This document shows positions 22,371 through 32,898 of a DNA stretch of 64,000 nt, one piece after another; position 1 is the stretch's first letter, and every line of letters starts with the position of its first letter. The DNA comes from Anastatus disparis. Taxonomy: Eukaryota > Arthropoda > Insecta > Hymenoptera > Eupelmidae. The position numbers and the translations under genes are program-made. The notes under the pieces were generated by a model, which did not search any database, had not been told where the DNA came from, and was given only the letters and a program-made list of their open reading frames with translations. The stretch lies in assembly GCA_017163975.1 (NCBI GenBank), contig JAFFSR010000344.1:2108001-2172000 (forward strand), given 5' to 3'.

Positions 22371-23060
22371 TGGGTATATATTATAAAAGATTTTGCCGCC
22401 GGCGCTGTCGCTGCCGCTGTATATAGGAATTCGATTTGTCCTTGGTTACCTAGAATTTAGCTAGAATCTAGCTAAAATTAAGTTTAAAGTTAGCTGAAAA
22501 TTAGCTAAAAGTTACCGAAAAGTTAACTAAAAATTAGCTAAAATTTATATTAATTTTAAGCAATTTTAGGTAAATTTTGGTTTGATATCAGCTGAATTTC
22601 AGCTGCATTATTAGATCTATTTATATTATATTCTCTCTTTATTATTGAAAGTATATCGCCGCTGTCATCACTGTTATCGTCAGAAATGTTTGGACTTACA
22701 TCACAGCGTTAAATTTAGAATCTTTTTACTACTAGACTGACATTTGATAAAACTTTAATAAATCAATTACTGACTTGATTCTTTATTTAATATTATAATA
22801 AAACATATACACGTAGCCCTCATAACACAAAATTTAATTATTAATTCTGTCCTGGTATAAAGCTAGGACTTCACAGATGATTAGATTCATTAAAAGATCG
22901 TTGAAGACTTACCTCAAGAAAACTCTTGAATAATTAATAGTATTTAGTATTTTATATAAAAGTTATTAAAAAAATTGCAAATTCTTAAATATTTTTTCAA
23001 AGTTATTAAAGTAAGATGGGGGTTGGCGCGCTTGCGCGCAGGGGGCTTGCCCCCTAGCAT
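22371..23060 (+). mobile_element. Second non-autonomous Helitron-like unit, 3' end CTAG
   Basis: It starts TATATTATAAAAGATTTTGCCG with GCCGGCGCTGTCGCTGCCGCTG, parallel to the start at 20788. It contains AAATTAGCTAAAAGTTA-type repeats and ends with two hairpins, GCGCGCTTGCGCGC and GGGGGCTTGCCCCC, directly followed by TAG, so CTAG is the terminal word. The head-to-tail arrangement with the preceding element suggests repeated insertion or rolling-circle tandem products. Confidence 0.5.
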
Positions 23061-23870
23061 ATATTAAAAAAATAATTATTACAATAGATTGTAGTTAAAT
23101 AAAAATGTTTATTTTAATAATTATAGCGTTGAAATTTATTTTGATGAAAATGTTATTTGATTGACATTTACAGTATTATTTTAACTATATTTGAAAGGTT
23201 ACTTGTCATCAATGAAAAAATATTTAATTATTTAAATTAATAATTTATTAATATCAAGAATTTTCTAAAAATTATAATATTTATGATATGCAAACCTTAC
23301 TTGTGATACATACACTTTGTAATATTTGTATCTCATTAAAATTTTATATTAGATGCAAAAAGTAATTGCAAATAGTTATTTTATTATTCTGAAATATTCA
23401 AATTTAAAATTAACCAAAAATGTGTATTTTAATCTTATGGTTTTTGACTTTAAATTTTGTATTTCATATAGATGAAATACATTTGTGAAGATATTTTTAT
23501 TAGAAATAAACACAGAATTTTTTTTAAGCATGTTTCACGTAAAAATTAATTTCATAATTCAAATTCATGGTCATATATCAAGGTCTGGAAATTATAGTTG
23601 TTACTCAGTTCCCAGTTCTTAGTTTATTTATATCAAATATCGTACTATCTTTGTTTTTCTTATGAAAGTAGATTGAGAAATAGTCACTTGATGAAATAAA
23701 TTATACGCTTTTTTACTTTAAGCACATGTGTACATATATTTTTATATCATGTTTCATCAAATTATTTTTAATTTTATTTAGTACTCAAAATTAATTTAAA
23801 TTAATTAATTCTTATTTGCTTAAAATTAGTCATTTATACATAATAATATAATAAAAGAAAATTCAACCGA
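23061..23870. other. AT-rich DNA without recognisable gene
   Basis: No frame of note. This could be the body of the element that ends at 23901. Confidence 0.35.
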
Positions 23871-23901
23871 GCGACGTTAGGAGCGAGGTATTTTTTGCTA
23901 G
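23871..23901 (+). mobile_element. Further Helitron-like 3' end (GAGCGACGTTAGGAGCGAGG..GCTAG|T)
   Basis: A GC-rich imperfect hairpin is followed within ~10 bases by CTAG and then T. This is the same terminal signature as at 6655. Confidence 0.5.
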
Positions 23902-24535
23902 TTTTATATTAACATAGTACCTATGTAATACTTGCTGCTGCGCTGTCGAGTATGAAACTTCAATAGAACTAATTCATTATAACGTAAAAACCATTAAATT
24001 GTATAACAATTTTTAACAGTTGATAAATATAATATTAATTATGTAATATTTAACAAATTTAAATTACTAATAATTAATTTTTAACTTCAGTTAATCCTTT
24101 TTAAACACAAAGGGGCAGGTGAATTTTTTCGCTACAATAAAAAATATTTGTAAGATTAAATTTGAGTGCAGACAACTCATAAAATCAACCGAAACACTAT
24201 ACATAAAAAGTTATATACAAACTTTCGATGTATAGTATTTTGATGTTAAGTTTGTCGAGCTTGATCTAATTTGCAATCCAAGTTTATGAAAAAACAAGTT
24301 TAAATGATTTTTCATTTTAACAAAAATGATTGTACTAACATAGCTTTAGTGCGAGCAAGTCATATTTATTTAAGAAGATATCAACAAAATAGAAAAAGCA
24401 AAAATCGATTCCTACACCTCCGATATCTAGTCAAGTTGAAAATTTATTATTAGTAGTTTAAAAGGGTTATATATATTATAAAAATGATTTTATAATCATC
24501 AACTTCTAATCCTAGTATAGGAAAATCAGTGCTGT
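23902..24535. other. AT-rich DNA, nothing assigned
   Basis: No coding or RNA feature. ACACTATACATAAAAAGTT and its near-inverse AACTTTCGATGTATAGT lie close together at about 24195-24237 and form a small hairpin. Confidence 0.4.
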
Positions 24536-25200
24536 CGCAAATTAAAGCGATGAGTGTGGGAAACTGTGCGTCAGTAAAACCAGTGGGCGCGGGAAACTGC
24601 GCGTCGGTAAAAAACCGATAAGTGCGGGAAACTGCGCGTCGGGAAAAACCGATGAGCGCGGGAAACTGCGCGTAGGTAAAACCGATGAGCGCGGGAATCT
24701 GCGCGTTGGTCGGATCGATGAGCGCGGGAAACTGCGCGTCGGTGATATTGGTGAGCGCGGGAAACTGCGCGCCGACAGTATCAGCAGACGCGAGATACTA
24801 TGTATCACGTTTTCTTGTTTGTCGCCCCCTCCCTTTCTTCTTTTTGCTTTAAGCTATAAAGGTGGACAGCAACGCACGAGTCAGTTCAGTCATCTCGTGA
24901 TCTCGGGCGCGGACGGAGGTTGTTTGATGGATCCCGTTATGCTTTGGGTTTGAAGCGAGATTGTTCGAAGTTTTGTTGGAGAGGGATGGAACGTGTGTTT
25001 ATTGTAGTTTGTGTTATTGTTCTTTATTCATTTAAGGATAATGTTGTACGATGTAGTATTGTGATTTAGTTCTCTTACGGTATTAAAAATAAAGTTCGGT
25101 TTTCAATTAACAAGTTGTTCTTTTTTGACCTCTCCCTCCAGCTCCCGATTCGTTTTCGTAGATCGAATATACGACAAGTGCCATAGACACTAACAATTAT
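24536..25200 (+). promoter_or_regulatory. LTR-like promoter segment with seven GCGCGGGAAACTGCGCGT repeats, TATA box and poly-A signal
   Basis: Seven ~33-35 bp units lie at 24550-24785, each centred on GCGCGGGAAACTGCGCGT. Five contain GCGGGAAA exactly, which fits the E2F/DP consensus TTTSSCGC read in reverse. A TATA box, CTATAAAGG, follows at 24854, with AGTCAGTTCAGTC about 30 bases beyond (initiator-like). AATAAA stands at 25088. TATA, then a start-like site, then AATAAA ~230 bp further on is how an LTR is built. This could be a solo LTR, but I could not fix its ends or a target duplication. The alternative is a host promoter. The minus frame 24542-24808 is a repeat artefact. Confidence 0.5.
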
Positions 25201-25671
25201 ATTCTCTGCGAAATATTGTTCCTGGATCGGATAGGTGAAATGTCAGTCGTAGTACCGAAAAAATAAGTCCTACGTATCAAAAATTCGTGTACTTAGTTCG
25301 TAATATAGTTTTGTCAACATTAGTAGTTAAAATTTAAAGTATGGTATTTATGAAAATTATACTAACACTTTTTGTTTCAATACTTCATTACAGAAATAAT
25401 ACATACTACGTGTAGTATTAATTTTAACGGTATTTACGTTTTTTTCGTGTGTACTGTTGATGTTAATGCGGTAGACGTGACTTTTGAAACGGTAACTGAT
25501 TGATCAAGTGTTAAAGTTATCATAGTGCTAATTAGCATGACGCATGAAAAAATGTATTCTATCCGTCAGGTAGAATACGAGAAAAGAAGAGACCCGAATG
25601 TTTTTGTTTTCCAAAATATGATAAATTGCAAAAGTTATAGCCGGTATAAGTTAGTACAATTTTGATATATA
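25201..25671. other. Non-coding spacer, nothing assigned
   Basis: No frame or repeat recognised. Confidence 0.35.
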
Positions 25672-27758
25672 TACAGTGCGTCTCATAACTATAGAAACAC
25701 CCAATCATCATATGTCATAAGTACTTTATGTGCTGCAAGAAGGTGTATATGTCGGTAAAACTTTTTTTTATATCTTACAAATGAACGACTCTGATAAATT
25801 TTATTGGTATAAAGCTTTATAAGGCATAAAAATAATAAATTTATTAACTTTATTTAAAAAAATAAAAAATAATTACAAATTTTGCCGTCCCATAAGTATA
25901 GAAACATTTTCGAAAATCTAAATTATTTTCGATGGTAATTTTTTTACCGGTATTTCACATTACTTTTATATGAAATAATACAAATTCTACTGTTTACAAA
26001 ATTATTTCATTAGTTCAAATTACAAAAATTTATTTACTTTAATAAATTTAAAAATTTATTGTTAATTATGCATTTAGATTATTTTACTTAAATAATCACA
26101 AAATTTTTTTGTACAGTTATATTTGAAAGAAATCAGTATATATTCTAGCATGTAATATTTTTATGCAAGAAATTGTTAACTAGTAAAATATTTTCATTAA
26201 TTTTAAGATTTTCAAGCGTGTTTATACTTAAATTTCCCGCCCTCTATGCCCAATTTATACTTGTAACTGATCTTGAGCTTGCGATAGAGTCCGATAGAGT
26301 GCCCTAGAGTAGCAAACTGTAACAGAAGCTAATTCGAATGACTGATTAGTTCTCCACTAATTGAATTTTTTTTGACAGAAGATAGTTTATTTATTAAAAT
26401 AAACAAATAAAAAATGCCCAGAGACAAGTATTTAACTGATAACGAAAAAGGACTAATTCAAGCATATCGTGAGTCTGGATTAAGTCTTAGGAAGAAATCG
26501 CAAAAACTCAAAAGATCAGTAAAAGTTGTATATAGTTTTTTTTTTAAATCCTGATATTTATGCAACTAAAAAAGTAGACGGGCCGAAAAAAAAGATTACG
26601 CTTTGATTGAAACGACAAATTATTAATCTAGCGAGTAATTCTACAAAAAGTTTAAATCAGATAAAATGTCGTTGGCGAATTAACATTTCTAAATCATCTG
26701 TACATCGATTATTGAAACAATCTACGTATATTACACGAAAATAAATGCAAAAAGTACCGAAATTCTCATTACGTCATGAAGTAGCTTGATTAAGTTTTGC
26801 TAAATTGAATATGACTATGAACTGGAAAATGGTAAATTATTTACTTTTTATTCCAAACTGAATTATATTAATTTTTATTTTTTAAGGTAATTTTCTCTGA
26901 TGAAAAAAAGTTCAATCTTGATGGCCCATATGGTAATCATTCATACTGGAGAGATTTACAATACATCTCCCGTAGAAATATTGGTGGCGGAAGTTTAATG
27001 GTGTGAGGAGCTTTTGATTCCCGTGAAACTTTGCCTCTGTCTTTTCCATCTTGCAGAATGAATTCTGCAGAGTATATTCGTATATTAAAAGATAATTTAT
27101 TACCGTTTATGGATAATAATGACTACTTAGAGCTTGTTTTTCAACAAGACAATGCACCGATACATTCTAGTCAAGAAACAAAAAATTGGTTTCTTGAAAA
27201 TAATGAAGTTTTGATTAGGCCTGCGTGTTCCCCAGACATTAACCCTAATGAAAATCTTTGGAGTATTTTTGTTCGCAAAATTGATATCAACAACAAACAA
27301 TATAACTTTGTTGGAGAATTGCAAAACGCGTGAAATTAAGCCAGATACTATTAAAAATTTAGTCGCTAGTACGGAAAGTCGCATTTTTGAACTTATTCAA
27401 GCAAATGGTGGACATACAAAGTATTAAAATATAATTAAAGTTTAATCAATTTGTTAAAATAAACAAAATTTCATGTTTTAAACTGTGAAACAATGTTTTA
27501 AATAGTTAAATTCATGATTTTTGAAAGTGTTTCTATAGTTATGGGATGGCAAAATTTGTAATTATTTATTTTCTTAAATAAAGTTAATAAATACATTATT
27601 TTTATGCCTTATAAAGCTTTATAATAATGAAGTTTATCAGAGTTATTCATTTATAGGATGTAAAGACAAGTTTTACCGAGATATGCACCCTTTTGCAACA
27701 CATAAAGTACTTATGACATATAACGATAGGGTCATTCTATAGTTATGAGACGCACTAT
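25672..27758 (+). mobile_element. Tc1-like transposon with ~235 bp inverted ends
   Basis: AGTGCGTCTCATAACTATAG at 25675 is inverted at the right end (27736-27756). Inverted similarity extends about 235 bp inwards, to CCCATAAGTATAGAAAC on the left and GTTTCTATAGTTATGGG on the right. The left end sits next to TA; the right end has drifted by a base or two. The long ends enclose one transposase gene. Arms and gene have both accumulated mutations, so this is an old copy. Confidence 0.85.
26414..27427 (+). pseudogene. Tc1-family DDE transposase, inactivated, with one apparent intron
   Basis: The N-terminus MPRDKYLTDNEKGLIQAYRE followed by SLRKKSQKLKRSVKVV is a Tc1-type helix-turn-helix. The catalytic domain follows: VIFSDEKKFN (first Asp), FQQDNAPIHSS (second Asp), and 34 residues on SPDINPNENLWS with the Glu, giving a DD34E spacing. 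A GT...AG segment at 26832-26886 splits NWKM from VIFSDE and reads smoothly if removed. Damage includes a frameshift near 26540, stops near 26600, 26745 and 26790, and TGA for Trp at about 27005. The longest open piece is 27031-27333. Transposase would bind the ends and cut at TA sites; this copy cannot. Confidence 0.9.
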
Positions 27759-28640
27759 GGATATAGTATCATAATAAATGACGTCACTAAAGCAAATACT
27801 TTCGTGACGTCAAACAGTTTTAACTGCCTCTATCTCTTTAAATTTTTATTTTTATGAAAAAAAATACGTGCTCTTTATTTTTGCTCTTTATAATGGATTA
27901 AAAAAAAATTTTTATGCAACATTTCAATTGTGATAACAGTGAATAAGAGATACATGTGATCATGCGATATCATGAGTGATAACTGTTATTAATTAAGTGA
28001 TACTGGTTGTGTGATGCTATGATTGAAACTGGCGATTGTGATGAGGACAGCCACCTTGTGACTGTGACAGTTTTGTGGGATGTCAAGACTACAACATACC
28101 GAGCGTGTGTAGAATTGTAGCAAAAATATGTTATAATGGTGATTGCATAAGGGGACTGTGATAGCGATAATATTAATTGCAGCGATACCTTTAGACGGAA
28201 ATGTAGTATAGGCGAGACTATTTAATATCATTTGGTATCTTTGAGGTATTAGGGTATTAATTCCATCATCAAACTTGTTAGGACCTATATGTTTGCTCTC
28301 GCTTGTCGCTGATTCGGGGTCAGGTGGTGATGCCCGAGCGGGGTTTGTGCCTCGTGGCTTGCACGCTGCGGACTCATTGTTTATGATCTGGCGTAGCGGT
28401 GCATACAACAATAATTCAACAAAACAGCAAGACGGATGTGTCCAAAAAACCGAACACTTGTGGCGCATCCGTGCTGTGTACTTTTCGCTTATTACATAAA
28501 CCAGTCTGCGCTATCGTTCTGTGTGGTACCCATACCTGTGTGATAACATTGATAACCGACTATGTAAAACTATACAAAATATCAGATTTAAGATTTGAAA
28601 TTGTAATATGAGATGTAAAAGCATGGGTGTGGGTCCTCAC
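27759..28640. other. Region with an unassigned 159-codon minus-strand frame (27989-28468)
   Basis: The frame contains ACKPRGTNPARASPPDPESA and later FDDGINTLIPQRYQMILN. Composition is more balanced than in the surrounding noise, and local GC is higher (28270-28480). No domain is recognised and overlapping plus-strand frames are equally open. It could be a fragment of a repeat or a chance frame; I would not call it a gene. Confidence 0.25.
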
Positions 28641-29079
28641 GCGGTAATGTGTGGACGTAACTAGGTCACCAAGTGCTGTTGGCGCGCGCGCAGCGTTTCA
28701 GTGGGGTCTTCTTTTGGGTCTATAAGAAGCAGTATATTTACAAGTTAAGATCATGGATAAACAATCACTAACTCTAGATAAAATGACTGGATCCTAGTGC
28801 AGCGCTGCGGACGCACGGTATAGCGGGCTGTAGGAAAACTGCAGAAATGGCTTTCTGATGCGAGTTCATGAGTGCGAATTCCGAGATAGAAATGTTTTCG
28901 AAACACGAAAGTTGAAAAGTCTAAAAATTAAATGTTGGCGATTTCTCGATAATTTCGCGGTTTTACCGTGTATAAATGGTATAAATGAACACTGCGCACA
29001 TACACACACAACTGATTAGAAATTTTAAAACATCTTGTTTCAAATTCAATTTCATTAAGGATCCCATACAACATAAAAA
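28641..29079. other. GC-richer spacer, nothing assigned
   Basis: GTTGGCGCGCGCGCAGCG near 28678 and CTATAAGAAG near 28720 give a promoter-like look, but no gene follows. Confidence 0.3.
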
Positions 29080-29870
29080 ATTACAGCAACCTTTATATGT
29101 CCGTGCTAGAACCTGGTTGGAATATTCCTAAAACCTTGCTGAAATCTTGCAGAAACCTTGCAGAAAATCTTGTAGAAATTTTGCAGGCAATCTTACGGAA
29201 ACCATGCAAGGAACATTGCAGAAACATTTCGAGAAACCCCGCTGAAACCTTTTAGGAAAGGTTGCAGCAACTTTTTTATGTCCACGCTAGAACCTTTCCA
29301 CACAACGTGAAAGATTGCTGCAAGGTTGCTGCAAGGTTTCATTTGTAGAAAATGCAGAAATCAGATTGCAGAAATTTTTATATGCTCGCACTAGAACCCA
29401 GTTGAAATATTCCTGAAAACCTTGCAGAAAATCTTGTAGAAACTTTGCAGGGAATCTTGCTAAAACTATGTAGAAAACATTGCAGAAACGTTTTGGAAAA
29501 CCCCGCTAAAACCTTGCAGAGAATCTCGTAAAAACTTTACAAGAAACCTCGCTCGAAGTTTGCAATAATTTTTGCAGTTACCTTGCACGAAATTTTGCAG
29601 TAACATTTCAAGAAATTTTGCAGCAACTTCCAGGAAATCTCACTAAAACCTGTTAAAAAACCTTGCATAAACCTATAAGGAAAGAACCATTTAAAAAGAC
29701 CACGCTGGAAACTTTGATGAAATCTCGCTGAGAACTCTCATGAATTGTTGTGAAAATTTTACTAAATACCTGGCGAACAATCTTTTGGAAAATCTTGTAA
29801 TAACCTTTTCAGTATACTTGCTAATGCTTTTAAAAATCATACGCGAATCTTTTATGAAACATTACAGAAA
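29080..29870 (+). repeat. Degenerate minisatellite of CTTGCAGAAA(A/C)C words
   Basis: About 800 bp dominated by 12-15 bp units such as AACCTTGCAGAAA, ATCTTGTAGAAA and GAAACCTCGCT. Spacing is irregular and units drift. A ~290-bp superunit is hinted at by the recurrence of TATGTCC..GCTAGAACC at about 29095 and 29276, and again, further diverged, near 29380. The 62-codon frame at its end has no domain. Confidence 0.75.
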
Positions 29871-29952
29871 TCGACGGTTCGTTCGAAAAAAGTTTTTTAA
29901 GCCATTTCTCAATTATCACCTTTTATAGAATAAAAAATTTTAAAAAAACATT

Positions 29953-30742
29953 TTAAGAAGACGTTTTTATAATGAAGAAAATACACTAAAAAGTATTAAA
30001 TAAATTAATTTACTTCCTCTAAATTATTTTTATACAGTTCATTGCAATAATCAAAAGAAAATTTTTGTTGTAAAATTTTCTCTTAATTATTGCAATGAAC
30101 CGTATAAAAGTAATTTTAAGGAAGTAAATTAAGTTATTTAATATTTTTTAGTGTATTTTCTCCATTATAAAAGCGTGTTTTGAAAATGTTTTTTTTTAAA
30201 TTTTTTATTATCTACTTTTTAGTTAAAATTGAATTTTCTATGAGTAATTTTTTTTCAAAACTTGTGCTTAATTGTATTTTGTATACATTCTCCTATCACC
30301 TATACATTTCCCTATTTTATATGTATATATATTACCCTATCCCCTATACATTCCCACACCCCCTATACATTCCCATACCCCCTACATATTCCTACATCCC
30401 CTATGAATCCCTATATACCCTATATATTCCCCTACCCATATACATTCCCCTATCCTCTATATTTTCCCCTATACATTTCCCTATCCCCATGCATTTTCTA
30501 CAACTATCAACTCGCCTCGACCCAAAGATGCCTCCCCACTTAAGCTTTCTCGGAGATGAATTTGCACACCCGTCATCGCTGACATGAAAACGGATTATTG
30601 CATTGTCATCGGAGACCAAGGTCTGTGTAAAATTCCAGAAATTTCAATCGACAAAAAGTGCCTCAAATCGAGCGTGCAAGATTTGATTACAGACAAACTG
30701 ACAGACGTGAAAGCAAGCTTAATAAAACCGTGTAATAAAAAA
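29953..30742 (-). mobile_element. ~790 bp composite repeat element, copy 2 (inverted relative to 10258-11105)
   Basis: It carries the same modules in reverse order and complement. The palindrome (29955-30190) shares GAAAATACACTAAAAAGTAT. The pyrimidine minisatellite (30285-30490) is made of CCCTATACATTCCC units. The last module holds TGACAATGCAATAATCC in inverted form, CTCAAATCGAGCGTGCAAG and CAGACAAACTGACAGACGTG. The hairpin centre present in copy 1 is shorter here. Frames at 30180-30619 come from the minisatellite. Confidence 0.75.
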
Positions 30743-30784
30743 AAGTTGATTTAGCACTTTTTTCCACCGAACCGTCGAAACATT

Positions 30785-32775
30785 ACTATTACTATTATTA
30801 TATCAAAGTAAAAAATAAGGAGTTTTTTTTTCTTACGTGAATATCTTTTGAATTATTGTCAGATACGTACACATACACACGTGCACCTTTAACATACAAA
30901 TGCACACACACACATACATATACACATACACACAAACACACATATACACATATCCATACACATACACACATACTCAATATCCGTCACTCCGTCTCCGTCT
31001 CTTTGTCCTCGTCTCTTCATATCCGTTTCTTTGACTCCGTTTCTCTGTCTCTATGTATCCGTTTTTCCGTCTCTATGTCTCCGCCTCACCGTCTCCGATT
31101 CTCCGACTTCGTTTTTTCGTCTCCGTTTTTCGTCTCCATTTTTTCGTTTCCATCTCCGCCTCTCCTTCTCTCTCCGTCCCCGTTCCTCTGTCTTCGTCTA
31201 TCTGTCTCCGTCTCTCCGTCTCCGTTTCTCCGTCTACGTTACTTCAGCTTCTTCTCTCCATCTCCGTTTCTCTGTCTCCGTTTCGCTCTCTCCGTTTCTC
31301 CGTCATCGTCTCTCTGTCTCCGTTTCTCCGTCATCGACTCTCCGTCTCCGCATCTCCATCTCCGTTTCTCTGACTTCGTCTTCGTCTTTTAGTCTCCACC
31401 TCCGTCTCTCCGTATCACCATCACCGTCTGTCTCTCCGTCATCGTCTCCATCTCTCCGTCTCTTTGTCTTTCCTTGTCTTTGTCTCCGTTTCTACGTCTC
31501 TGTTTCTCCGTAAATACATTACTAATACTACTATTACTACTATTATATTAAAGTGAAGAATCAAGACTTTCTTTTTTCTTACGTGAATATCTTTTGCATT
31601 ATTGTCACATACATACACATACATACGTGCACCATTAACATACACATGCACACATACACAGTATCCGTCACTCCGTCTCCGCTATTGTCTCTTCGTCTCC
31701 GTCTCTCCGTCTCTCCTTCTCCGTCTCTCCGTCTCCGTTTTTCCGTGTCTCCATCTCCGTCTCTCCGTCTCTGTTCCTTCGTTTCTCTATCTCTATGTCT
31801 CCGTCTCTCTGTCTCCGTTCCTTCGACTTCGTTTTTTCGTCTCCGTCTTTTTGTCTCCATCTTTTCGTCTCCATCTCCGTCTCTTCGTCACTGTCTTTCC
31901 GTCTTCATATCTCTATCATCGTCTCTCCGCCTCTGTCTTTCCGTCTCTCCGTCTTTATGTCTCCGTCTCGCCGCCTCAATGTCTTCGTCTCTCCATCTCC
32001 GACTCCGTCTCCGTCTTTCCATCTCTGACTCTTCGTCTCTGTCTCTCCGCCTCCATTTCTCCAACTTTGTCTCTCCGTATCTCCATCACCGTCTCTTCGT
32101 CTCCGTCTCTCCGTCCTCATCTCTCCGTCCCTCTTTCCCCGTCTTTCTTTTTCCGTCTATGTTTCTCTGTCTCCGTTTCTCCGTCTCCGTTTCTCCATTA
32201 TCGTCCCTCCGTCGCCGTCTCTCCATCTCCAAAAATTTTTAACCCATAAAATGAATCTAAGTATTATCAAAGTCGAGGTAGAATAGAGCATATAGATTGG
32301 TCAGATGTAAAGAGTATCCCTCCTTCTGATAATAATGAGAAAAAAGTAATAATAAAACTATTCAAAAACCAGATGAAAAGAAGAATCTTTTAGATGAAAA
32401 AAATATATCTGAAGCTGACACTGAATTTACAAATTTTGTAAATAATACTATTACATGAAAGTTGATTAGTTTCTAAATTATCGACTCGTTCTATTAATAT
32501 TTTTAACAAAAAATTTTAAACTGCATCTTCTCAGTATGTACCAAAAGAATCAAAACTAAACAGTCAAATTGAAAAAATTACTACTATTATATTAAAGTGA
32601 AGAATTAAGACTTTTTTTCTTACGTGAATATCTTTTGCATTATTGACACATACATACACATAGACACGTGCACCCTTAACATACAAATGCACACATACAC
32701 ATACACACATTTGAGAACTTTGAGGATTTTTGAAATATAAAACATTAGCGGGAAAAAAAGAGTGGGATAACAATA
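30785..32775 (+). repeat. Higher-order repeat: ATTAAAGTGAAG..CACATACAC leader plus TCCGTCTC arrays, three repeats
   Basis: A ~180-bp leader is repeated at about 30785, 31518 and 32578. Each copy has TATTATAT(T/C)AAAGT, TTCTTACGTGAATATCTTTTG and CGTGCACC(T/A)TTAACATAC, then CA microsatellite. The first two leaders are followed by pyrimidine arrays of TCCGTCTC/TCCGTTTC (30980-31515 and 31665-32235). The third has lost its array. Long Ser/Leu/Arg-rich frames on the plus strand and Arg/Glu/Asp-rich frames on the minus strand (for example 31031-31513 and 31553-32242) are products of the six-base repeat, not proteins. Confidence 0.8.
32250..32462 (+). pseudogene. Unidentified coding-like fragment between repeat arrays
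   Basis: YQSRGRIEHIDWSDVKSIPP and, after a frameshift, QKPDEKKNLLDEKNISEADT give an acidic, Lys-rich stretch of protein-like composition. It is unlike the repeats on both sides. No family recognised. It may be passenger sequence captured by the repeat unit. Confidence 0.3.
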
Positions 32776-32898
32776 GAAACTGCCACACACCCGCCGAGTG
32801 TGCAGGATACTAAAACAAGAACGGTACTATCGAAGCATATCGCTGCGGACTTTTGAGGCGATTATATTTCGGCGATATAAATACATATATATATATAT

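Noticed and set aside
24542..24808. 88-codon minus frame with repeated TRSFPRSS
   Set aside because: Exact translation of the 33-35 bp promoter repeat; repetition is at DNA level.
27989..28468. 159-codon minus frame as a gene
   Set aside because: No domain; plus-strand frames overlap it equally. Kept only as an unassigned feature.
30856..32249. Long Ser/Leu/Arg-rich and Arg/Glu/Asp-rich frames on both strands
   Set aside because: They are six-frame readings of TCCGTCTC strings. Every frame is open because the repeat lacks stops, and no frame shows domain or codon-position bias.
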